DNA from: DATFGK01 sp046712825
GTDB lineage: Bacteria > Actinomycetota > AC-67
Direction: 5' to 3'
Assembly (NCBI GenBank): GCA_046712825.1
Contig: JBKKCR010000153.1
Coordinates: 1-15,552, forward strand
Length of the DNA stretch: 15,552 nucleotides
The position numbers were made by a program, and so were the translations under genes. The notes under the pieces are model-generated. The model made no database searches. It was not told where the DNA came from and saw only the letters and a program-made list of their open reading frames with translations. Shown here piece by piece: positions 6,706 to 14,100 of this stretch (position 1 is its first letter; each line of letters starts with the position of its first letter).

Positions 6706-8306
6706 TCGAGGAAGTCCCCGAGGTTCGAGTTGCCCTCGAGGAACGCGATCCCGTCGATCGCCGCCGCGAGCGTCGACCCCGGAGTCGCGCGCAGGATGTA
6801 GAGCCCGTTCCGGACGTCGGCGACGTAGATCAGCCCGTCGCGGATGATCGGGTACGACCACGTCGAGACCCACCAGTCGTCGTCGACGGACTCCGTCTTG
6901 CCGTACGGCGGCGCGGGCGTGTCCGGGATGCTCGTGATCTCGGCGAGTGGCTTGGGAACGAAGGCCGCGACGTGCGCCGGCTTGGCCGGGGCCGTGACAT
7001 CGATCACCCGAAGCCCGCCGCCGTACCACGAGGTCACCACCAGGTGCCCGGCGACGGTCTGGTTGTGCATCGTGAACGTTCCGTCGAGCGGCAAGCCCGC
7101 GGCGTTCCGTGAAGCAGAAAGGCCACCGGCGGCGCAGTTCGTCGCTTGGTTCTCCGCGAGGCGGAACTCGCCGATCTGCTTCGGGCGGATCGTGGTGGAG
7201 CCGGTGCCGAAGGTCCGCAGCCAGCCGAACGGGCAGCCGTCGGTGGTGACGTAGATCTCGTCGCCGACGACGGCGGTGGGCGACCCTGCCGCGACCACCG
7301 CGCTGTGCGTGTTGCCGAACTGGCTCAGCGGATAGGGGATCGGGACGCTCCCGAGGCCGACCGGCTTGAAGAACGCGAGCAACTTCTTCGTCGCGAAGTC
7401 GCTCGTGTCCATGGTGAAGAAGCCGCCGTCCCAGTGGGAGATGTAGGCCTTGCGCCCGTCGCCCGAAAGCGAGATCGAGTGCGTGTACGCGCCGAGCCCG
7501 ATGGGCAGTGCGCGGTCGACGTTGCGCTCCCGCAGGCTGAGCAGCGGGATGCCCGACACCCACAGGCCGGCGATCTTCGCGGCGGACGGCCTCGACGCGT
7601 CGACGACGACCACATCGGTGCCGCCCAGCGGCGTGGTGATGTACTCGAGGATGCGGGGATGCCCGTCGACGTCGTGCGCGGGGTTCGGGTCGATCCACTG
7701 GAAGAACTCGTGCGGCCGGAAGTTGCGGAGCTGGAACGTCCCGGCATGCACCGGCTGCGTACAGTCGCCGCTCGGGAACGTGTAGAAGTGGAGCGCGTTC
7801 AGGTCCGGCGTCAGGATCCCCTGATCGATGAACTTCGAGAACGTGAGCACGGTGAGCATCTCGAAGCCGCTTGGCAGGTCGATCGCGCGGATCTCTCGCG
7901 CGACGGCGCCCTTCAGGTTGGAGCCGGGCACGCCGCCGACCACCGCTGGACTCGCCGGGTTCGAGACGTCGACGATCTGGATCGCGTTGACGCCCGCGTA
8001 ATCGTGCCAGCGTCCGACGTACGCGCAGTCGTCGATCAGCGCGATGCCGCCGTGGTTGCCGAGGGGGACGGTCCCGCCTGCTGGGGTCATGTCGGCGTGC
8101 CCCACGAGCTCGAGCGGCCCGGACGTGAAATCGGAGAGTGGGCCGTGCTGGCCGACCTGCGCGGCGGGGACGCCGGCGACATCGGTGGGGCCGGTCGCAG
8201 GCCGGGCGGTTAGCGGCGCTAGCCCAACGGCCAGCAGGGCGGCGAGAGCGAGAAGCGGGCGAACCCCGAAGCGACGCATCGGTGGCTTGGTTCGGCGCCG
8301 CCCCAT
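6702..8306 (-). CDS. Secreted LVIVD-repeat, propeller-like protein
   Basis: The 534-residue exported protein has no enzymatic motif I recognise. The ATG at 8306 follows AGGAG and opens a signal peptide: RRR and RR at 3-12, then hydrophobic residues 18-31. A second ATG nine codons later is possible; a longer in-frame N-terminal extension is low-complexity Arg/Pro sequence overlapping the next gene and was discarded. LVIVD-type repeat cores are IQIVDVSNPASP (109-120), DVVVVDASRP (231-240) and LRVIDVTAPAKP (432-443). Blocks such as HSISLSGDGRKAYISHWDGG (276-295) and VDDDWWVSTWSYPIIRDGLIY (474-494) look like blades of a beta-propeller. Such proteins are usually periplasmic or cell-surface and of unknown role. 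It follows the SpoU gene by 20 bases, so the two are probably co-transcribed. Confidence 0.8.
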   Translation of the reverse strand: MGRRRTKPPMRRFGVRPLLALAALLAVGLAPLTARPATGPTDVAGVPAAQVGQHGPLSDFTSGPLELVGHADMTPAGGTVPLGNHGGIALIDDCAYVGRWHDYAGVNAIQIVDVSNPASPAVVGGVPGSNLKGAVAREIRAIDLPSGFEMLTVLTFSKFIDQGILTPDLNALHFYTFPSGDCTQPVHAGTFQLRNFRPHEFFQWIDPNPAHDVDGHPRILEYITTPLGGTDVVVVDASRPSAAKIAGLWVSGIPLLSLRERNVDRALPIGLGAYTHSISLSGDGRKAYISHWDGGFFTMDTSDFATKKLLAFFKPVGLGSVPIPYPLSQFGNTHSAVVAAGSPTAVVGDEIYVTTDGCPFGWLRTFGTGSTTIRPKQIGEFRLAENQATNCAAGGLSASRNAAGLPLDGTFTMHNQTVAGHLVVTSWYGGGLRVIDVTAPAKPAHVAAFVPKPLAEITSIPDTPAPPYGKTESVDDDWWVSTWSYPIIRDGLIYVADVRNGLYILRATPGSTLAAAIDGIAFLEGNSNLGDFLD

Positions 8307-8326
8307 GGGGCTCCTGCGTTGTCCCG

Positions 8327-8944
8327 TCACCGGGCGTGGCGCCGGACCCACTCGAACATCGCTATGCCGGAAGCCACCCCGGCGTTGATCGAGCGGGTCG
8401 ACCCGTACTGGGGGATCGACAGGAGCTGCGTGCAGACGTGACGGGCCTCGTCGGAGAGGCCGGGGCCCTCTTGGCCGAAGAGCAGGACGCAGGCGCGGGG
8501 CAGATCGGCGGAGCCGATCGGCACCGCGCCGGGCACGTTGTCGAAGCCCATGAGCGGCAGCCGGTTGGTCGCGGCCCACGTGGCCAGCTGGCCGATGCTC
8601 TCGTGATGTCTCAGATGCTGGTACTGCTCGGTGACCATGGCGCCGCGGCGGTTCCAGCTGCGGCGTCCGACGATGTGCACCTCTGCGGCGAGGAACGCGT
8701 TGGCGTTGCGAACGACGGCTCCGATGTTCCGGTCGTGCTGCCAGTTCTCGATCGCGACGTGGAACGGGTGCCGCCGCGTGTCGAGGTCGGCGACGATCGC
8801 CTCGAGGCGCCAGTAGCGATACCGGTCGACGACGTTACGACGGTCGCCTGCAGCGAGAAGCTCGGGATCGAATCGGGGATCGCCGGGCCAAGGCTGCGGG
8901 TGCGGCCCGACCCCTACTTCGCGTTCCTCGCCGGTCTCGGTCAC
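8327..8944 (-). CDS. SpoU/TrmH-family RNA 2'-O-ribose methyltransferase
   Basis: The 205-residue protein belongs to the SPOUT class that methylates ribose 2'-O positions of tRNA or rRNA using S-adenosylmethionine. All three family motifs are present: NIGAVVRNANAF (73-84) with the catalytic-type Asn/Arg, LLFGQEGPGLS (154-164), and SIPQYGSTRSINAGVASGIA (176-195), which forms the cofactor-binding trefoil knot. The N-terminal 60 residues are not an obvious L30e-type RNA-binding domain, so this is a short TrmH-like form; the substrate RNA cannot be told. The GTG start lies 2 bases after the stop of the acetoacetate-decarboxylase-like gene with no good ribosome binding site, suggesting translational coupling. 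Confidence 0.9.
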   Translation of the reverse strand: MTETGEEREVGVGPHPQPWPGDPRFDPELLAAGDRRNVVDRYRYWRLEAIVADLDTRRHPFHVAIENWQHDRNIGAVVRNANAFLAAEVHIVGRRSWNRRGAMVTEQYQHLRHHESIGQLATWAATNRLPLMGFDNVPGAVPIGSADLPRACVLLFGQEGPGLSDEARHVCTQLLSIPQYGSTRSINAGVASGIAMFEWVRRHAR

Positions 8945-8946
8945 CG

Positions 8947-9702
8947 TCAGCGAACGACGGCGGTGACCGGACGAACCACCTCGGCGGCGCCGAAACGCGC
9001 ACCGACCCGATCGACGGTGGTCGAAACCATCGCGCGTCGCGGCAGGCCGAGCGAGCGCAGTTCATCGGCGATCGGGTGCTCGCCGAGGGCGAGCGTCGCG
9101 CCGCCGATACGGCCTCGCGTTCCCTCGGTAGAAGTCTCCCACGGCGTGCGTCGCAGCACCCCGTCGAGGAACGTGTAGGTCGGCAGGTTGGGGACGCGGG
9201 GCCAGGGTCGTATCCCTTTGTTCAGCGTGAGTGTGAGCACGTGTGCTCCATCGTGGCGCAGCGTGCACCTCGTCGCGCGGGGTCGCTCGTCGATGTCGAT
9301 GTCGGCCATGAACTTCGGATAGCCCCAGATCGTTCGGCCGGCCTCGAGAGTGAAGCCCTGGTTCACGGGGAGGTGATGGATGTACACGCCGGTCTTGTTG
9401 CGAAGGACCTCCAGCGCCTTCCGCGCCGGCGGGACCGGCTCCGCGTCGTGCAGCCGGACGAGGAACGCGATGGCCACCTCGTTGTAGGCGTCCAGATCGG
9501 TGTCCTCGTACTTCACGAAGGCGATGCTCGCGATCGCCTTGCCCGGGCGCATCTCTGCGACCTCGAGGCCGGTCGGGGCGATCAGAGCCTGCGCGGCGGC
9601 GGCCGGGACGACGAAGGTGGCCGCACCCGAGCGAGCCGAGCGAACCACGATCGGAAGCGAGAGCGTTCGTCCCTGAACGGTGTAGTTTTCCACTGAGGGC
9701 AC
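8947..9702 (-). CDS. Acetoacetate decarboxylase-like protein
   Basis: The 251-residue protein resembles the acetoacetate decarboxylase (ADC) superfamily. The RTIWGYPKFMADIDI segment (123-137) carries K130 in the place of the Schiff-base lysine. AYNEV (72-76) supplies the conserved Glu (E75) and an early Arg (R21) is available, so the decarboxylase-type pocket looks intact. Many such proteins act on other beta-keto acids or perform aldol and dehydratase reactions, so the substrate is open. The GTG at 9702 has AAGGGA 7 bases upstream; a GTG three codons inside is the alternative. It heads a minus-strand group with the SpoU and LVIVD genes. A 16-bp palindrome (9719-9734) lies 17 bases upstream of the start codon and may be an operator. 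Confidence 0.83.
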   Translation of the reverse strand: MPSVENYTVQGRTLSLPIVVRSARSGAATFVVPAAAAQALIAPTGLEVAEMRPGKAIASIAFVKYEDTDLDAYNEVAIAFLVRLHDAEPVPPARKALEVLRNKTGVYIHHLPVNQGFTLEAGRTIWGYPKFMADIDIDERPRATRCTLRHDGAHVLTLTLNKGIRPWPRVPNLPTYTFLDGVLRRTPWETSTEGTRGRIGGATLALGEHPIADELRSLGLPRRAMVSTTVDRVGARFGAAEVVRPVTAVVR

Positions 9703-9718
9703 AGATTCGTCCCTTTTC

Positions 9719-9734
9719 TAGCGCAATTGCGCTA
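9719..9734. promoter_or_regulatory. 16-bp perfect palindrome, candidate operator
   Basis: TAGCGCAATTGCGCTA reads identically on both strands. It lies between the divergently transcribed acetoacetate-decarboxylase-like gene and the exported-protein gene, 17 bases before the GTG at 9702. The size and symmetry suit a homodimeric repressor such as a TetR- or GntR-type protein, but no regulator gene is in the window. It ends just before the ribosome binding site of the minus-strand gene. Confidence 0.45.
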
Positions 9735-9756
9735 CTCGCGACGTTTGACCGGGACC

Positions 9757-9762
9757 TATACT
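9757..9762 (+). promoter_or_regulatory. Possible -10 element for the exported-protein gene
   Basis: TATACT matches the -10 consensus at five of six positions and lies 101 bases before the ATG at 9864, so the leader would be long. No good -35 lies 16-18 bases upstream: the nearby TTGACC at 9745 is only 6 bases away. The leader also contains a 10-bp palindrome, CGTTCGAACG, at 9809-9818. Confidence 0.3.
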
Positions 9763-9848
9763 CGCATGGTACCTACAAGGGTGCCGGTTCCGCGTGGCCG
9801 GCGTCGGGCGTTCGAACGGTTCGGAGCAACCCGCCGGGCCGGGTGATC

Positions 9849-9856
9849 AAGGGGGG
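9849..9856 (+). promoter_or_regulatory. Ribosome binding site deciding the start at 9864
   Basis: AAGGGGGG lies 7 bases before the ATG at 9864. It overlaps the coding region that would follow the in-frame GTG at 9843, so the ATG is the better start. Confidence 0.7.
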
Positions 9857-9863
9857 ATTCCTC

Positions 9864-11177
9864 ATGTCGGGGGCCGACCGTAATAGAAGCATCGCGCTGC
9901 GCGCGCTCACCGTATCCGTCGCCGTTGTGACGCTGATGACCTTGGCGACGGCCGGCTTTGCTCGGCCCGTGAAGAAGGAGTTCGACGCCTCGATCACGCC
10001 GGGCGGGGGGCCGGGCCAAACCGCGACCTCTTTGACGGTAACGATCTCCGACCTGGCGACATCCCAGCACGCCGTCGGATCGGCCAACATCACGATCCCC
10101 GCCGGTTTCACCGGGGTCGGGACCCCCACGATCAGCTCCGCTCCTTCCGGCAAGTCCTGGACCGCGACGCTGAACGGCGGGGTGATCGAGCTGCGCTCGG
10201 CCTCCGGCAGCCAGCTTGCTCCGGGCGAGTCGGTCTCTGTGTCGTTCTCCGCAACGACGCCCTGTCCGGAAGGCGCGTACGGGTTCGGCGTGCAAGCGAA
10301 GCAGTCCAACAGCTTCAACGGACAGGGGAACGACATCGTGACCGGTCCTTCCACCCTGACGTTCACGGTGAGCGGAGGCTGCGCGCCGGCGGCCGCCCAT
10401 CTGGCGTTCGGGCAGCAGCCGAGTGACGTTTTCTCCGGCGCCACCATGTCGCCCGTTACGGTGCGCGTCGAGGACGCGAGCAACAACCTGATCACGGGCT
10501 TCAGCGGAACGGTTTCACTGGCACTCGGGACCAACCCCGGATCGTCGACGCTGTTCGGCGGCGGTCCCGTGGCCGTGTCGAACGGCGTTGCGACGTTCGA
10601 TGCTCTGATGGTCACCAAAACGACGGTGGGGACGGTGACGGGTCATACGCTCGTCGCGACGAGCGACCCATCGGTGACGTCGGCGACCTCGGGAGCATTC
10701 GCCGTCACCGGGATGTCGAGCGACTGCGAGTTCGTGCTTTGCACCGGCAACAGCGGGAACCTCAGCAACGCGAGCTCGAGCGACAACTGGATCGGCAAGG
10801 TCGAGGTGGACACCGGCGAATGCTCCGAGCACCCGTGCTTGCTCACGGTCTACGAGCAGGAGACGTGCCCGGAGGGATTCATCTGCAAGACGAATCTGTT
10901 CACGTTCATCCCGCCGGCCAACGCGCAGGGCTTGACGACGGTCACCATCGCGTGTGACTCCTCGATCTGTCTCAACACGGGTGTACCCGGCAACGGCGAG
11001 CCCCTCTACAAGGTGCTCGAGAACGGCACGGTGGTCGAGCTCGACCGGTGCCACAACAGCCCGCCGAGCGGCGACGACCTGACCAACGGATGCATCACCG
11101 AGATCATCCGGACGCGGCCCGGCGACACCGTCTTCACGATCGTGCTGCCCGAGGGAGACCCGGCGATCTTCAAGTAG
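9864..11177 (+). CDS. Exported Big-like-domain protein, paralogue of the 45-1421 product
   Basis: The 437-residue exported protein has a signal peptide (positive residues up to R13, hydrophobic 14-31, likely cleavage near GFA at 32-34). Mature residues start RPVKK, as GPVKK does in the protein at 45-1421, and residues 35-172 share its pattern (VTISDLATSQ, NITIPAGFTG, FSATTPCPEGAYGFGVQAKQSN). The centre (about 176-285) is different: AFGQQPSDVFSGATMSPVTV, then VRVEDASNNLITGFSGTVSL, typical of Ig-like repeats in bacterial surface proteins. The C-terminal module (about 286-437) again matches its paralogue, with cysteines at 320, 325, 335, 341, 364, 369, 396 and 410, CDSSIC aligning with CDATVC, and a GDP.I ending. 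No anchor motif is visible. Structural or adhesive function is likely but unproven. Confidence 0.85.
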   Translation: MSGADRNRSIALRALTVSVAVVTLMTLATAGFARPVKKEFDASITPGGGPGQTATSLTVTISDLATSQHAVGSANITIPAGFTGVGTPTISSAPSGKSWTATLNGGVIELRSASGSQLAPGESVSVSFSATTPCPEGAYGFGVQAKQSNSFNGQGNDIVTGPSTLTFTVSGGCAPAAAHLAFGQQPSDVFSGATMSPVTVRVEDASNNLITGFSGTVSLALGTNPGSSTLFGGGPVAVSNGVATFDALMVTKTTVGTVTGHTLVATSDPSVTSATSGAFAVTGMSSDCEFVLCTGNSGNLSNASSSDNWIGKVEVDTGECSEHPCLLTVYEQETCPEGFICKTNLFTFIPPANAQGLTTVTIACDSSICLNTGVPGNGEPLYKVLENGTVVELDRCHNSPPSGDDLTNGCITEIIRTRPGDTVFTIVLPEGDPAIFK

Positions 11178-11182
11178 CGGCG

Positions 11183-14100
11183 CTAGGACAGGATCGGTTC
11201 GGCGCCGGTAAGGGGCTCGAGCGTTATGGCTCGGGCTCCTTGCTTTTTCTCGAGTTTGAACGCGGAGCCGGCCGGTAGCGACGCCGGCCCGGCCACCGAG
11301 CCGAAGCCCGGTGGGTCGGCGACCGCGCAGACGCCCAGTCGCTCGAGGATCGCGGCGCTTTCTTTCTCGAGCTCGGACGCCTCGCGTTCCGTCCGTCGCT
11401 CGAGCTGGGCGAGCGCTCGCAAGGAAAGCGCCGCGTCGTAATCGGCCCCGCGGAGTCGCGCGGCGTTCACCGCCTGCTCCAGCGATGCGCGCGCCTCATC
11501 GAATGATCCGATGCGCATCAGGCCGATCCCGAGCACCCGGTGGAGGATCGGTGCCTGAACGCTCGTTTCCTCGCCGCCCGATCGATCGGCCTCGAGCGTG
11601 TCGCGGGCCAGGCTCACGCCTTCGGCGGCGTCCCCGCGAAGCGCGAGGCTTTCCGCGATCCGCGTGTCGAGCTCGATCACTCCGCCGCGCTCGCCAACGG
11701 CCTCGTACCCGGCTCGGGCTTCCCGGAGCGATGCGAGTCCCTCCTCGAGCCGGCCCGACCGCACCTGCACGCGGCCGAGAACGCCGAGCACGAACCCGAC
11801 GTAGCTGCGGTCGCCGGCGCCCCGGCAGATCCGTACCGCGTGGCGGAGGATCGGCTCGGCCTCCTCGAGCCGCCCCTGGTCGGCAAGGATCTCTCCGACG
11901 TTCGCCGTGCCGAGCGCGGCGCTGACCGGGTCGCCGGTCTGCTCGCGAGCGAGCCGTCCCCGCTCGTAGTAGGCCGCAGCCTCGTCCCATCGTCCCTCGA
12001 AGTAGGCGAAGGCGCCCAGGTTGTTGAGGACCACGGCCTGACGGACCAGGTCGCCCAAGTCCTCGTAGATCTCGAGCGCCTCGTGGGAGAAGGAGTGGTC
12101 CCCGGTCCGGCCCATCGTCACGTTCGTCCAGTCGAGGACGACGTAGGCCTGAGCCAGGGCACGGCGTTCGTCCGTCGCGCGGGCGAGCTCGATGGCCCGC
12201 TCCGACCATCGGATCGCGTCGGCGTGACGGCCCTGCCCTTGCCGGAAGGCGCCGTACCAGGCAGACAGTTGCGCGCGCATCCGTCCGGCCTCCTCGCCGT
12301 CGATACCTTCTAGAGCGGCAAGCCCGCGGCTGATCCATCGCAGCGCGTCGGTGATGCGTCCGACGCGATCCGTCACCTGCGCGTGTTTGAGGAACACCTG
12401 CGCCAGCCACACACCGGACGTCTGCTTCGAAGTTCGGCGCGCCGTGCGGTAAGCCTCCGCGGCCTTGCGGAACTCGCCGCCCAGCCGCCGGACGTCACCG
12501 AGCTGCTCGGCGACCCGCGCCAGCTCGAAATCATCGATCGCGGGGAGTCGGTTGGCGGCCTCGAGAGCTTGACCGTAGAAACGCTCCGCCTCGATGTTGG
12601 CGTACTTGGCTTGCGCCCGCTCGGCGGCGATGCGCGCGAAGCGCCACGTCTCTTCCCACCGCTGGGCATGGAAGAAGTGAAGGGCGAGGAGCTCCGTCTG
12701 CTCGTCGACGGCCGCCGGTCCCGACGCGAGGATCCGCTCGCCGACGGCGGCGTGCATCTCGCGCCGTCGCCGGAAGGTCAGCCCTTCGTACGCTGCGTCG
12801 CGGATCAGGACGTTCGCGAAGCGATACCGGCCCTGCTCGTCGCGCGAGATCAGGCCGGCGAGCCGACGCCATATCGGATCGTCATCCGCCGGCGCAGCGC
12901 GGTCTTCTAGGACGGCGCCCAGCAATCCGGGATCGAACGAGACGCCGAGCACGGCAGCCGACCGGAGCACGGCACGGTCCGCCGGCGGGAGGCCGTCGAT
13001 CCGTGCAGTCATCAAGGTCTCGACCGTGTCGGGCAGATCGTCGATCGTGCCGGCCCTTCGCCACGCCGCGAGCAACTCCCGGAGGAACATCGGGTTGCCG
13101 CCGGCGCGGGCCACGAGCGCGGCGACCTCGTTCTCGGACGGCGGAGCGTCGCCGGTCATCGCTTCGATGAATGCCGTGGCCGTGTCCTGGTCGAGCGGCG
13201 CGAGTCCGAGCGTCCGCGCGTGCGGCTGGTCGTTGACGAACCGGCTGCCGCGCCCCGCCCGCCGCGTGAGGAGGATGAGCCACGGGCGCTCGGCTGAGGC
13301 GGCGATCAGCGCGCGGAGGAGGGCACTGGAAGCCTCATCGAAGTAGTGCACGTCCTCGAAGATGAACACCGCGGGCGTCGGCTGGACGACGCTCATGAAG
13401 TCGACGGTGACCCGCTCGAGCTGGCTCCGCCGGAACCCCTCGTCGAGTGCTTCCGTCTGGGGCGTGGTCTCGATCGGGATATCGATGACCGCGCCGAGCA
13501 AAGGGAGCCACGGAAGGATGTCGGGCGCGTCGGCGAACACCCGCGCGCGAAGGCCTTTGAGGGCCGAAGCTGAGGCTCGCGCCGTTCGGATCCCGAGCAG
13601 CTCCCGCATGAAGCTCCGGAACGGGAAATACGGTGTGCCTTCCGCGTAGGGCCCGCCGGCGGTCGTGACCACCTTGAGGCCGGACGCGCGTCTGCGAACC
13701 TCTTCGACGAGCCGGGAGGTGCCCATGCCCGGATCGCCGATCACCTCGATCACGCGTCCGCGCAGGGCCCGGGCCTCCTCGAGGGCGTCGAGAAGCAACC
13801 CGATCTCACGCTCCCTCCCGATGAACGGAGCGCCGGAGACCGCGTCCTCTCGGACCGTCTCCTCGATGACCGGTCCCACGACGAACGCCTCCACCGGCCG
13901 GGCTTTGCCTTTGACCGTGAACGGCTCGAGGGCGCGCGTCGCGAACCGGCTGCGCGACCGTTCGAGCACGTCGGTCGAGGCGAATATCTCGCCGATCTCG
14001 GCGGCCGCCATCAATCGCGCGGCCAGGTTCACGGTGTCGCCCATCACGGTGTAGGTGCGCCGGTATTCCGGCCCGATGTCCCCCGCGAAAACGTGTCCGC

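Noticed and set aside
5338..7698. Long open frame (786 codons) on the minus strand crossing ipdC and the LVIVD gene
   Set aside because: It is antisense to two well-supported genes; the translation is Arg/His/Asp-rich low-complexity sequence typical of a GC-rich shadow frame, with no family motif.
8307..8579. Longer N-terminus of the LVIVD protein starting at 8579
   Set aside because: It overlaps the SpoU gene, is Arg/Pro-rich, and would place the signal peptide about 100 residues inside the protein.
9745..9762. TTGACC and TATACT as a -35/-10 promoter pair
   Set aside because: The spacing is 6 bases instead of about 17, so they cannot act together; only TATACT was kept as a weak -10.
9773..10618. 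Minus-strand open frame of 281 codons opposite the exported protein
   Set aside because: No signal or domain, and the plus-strand frame has a ribosome binding site, signal peptide and paralogue.
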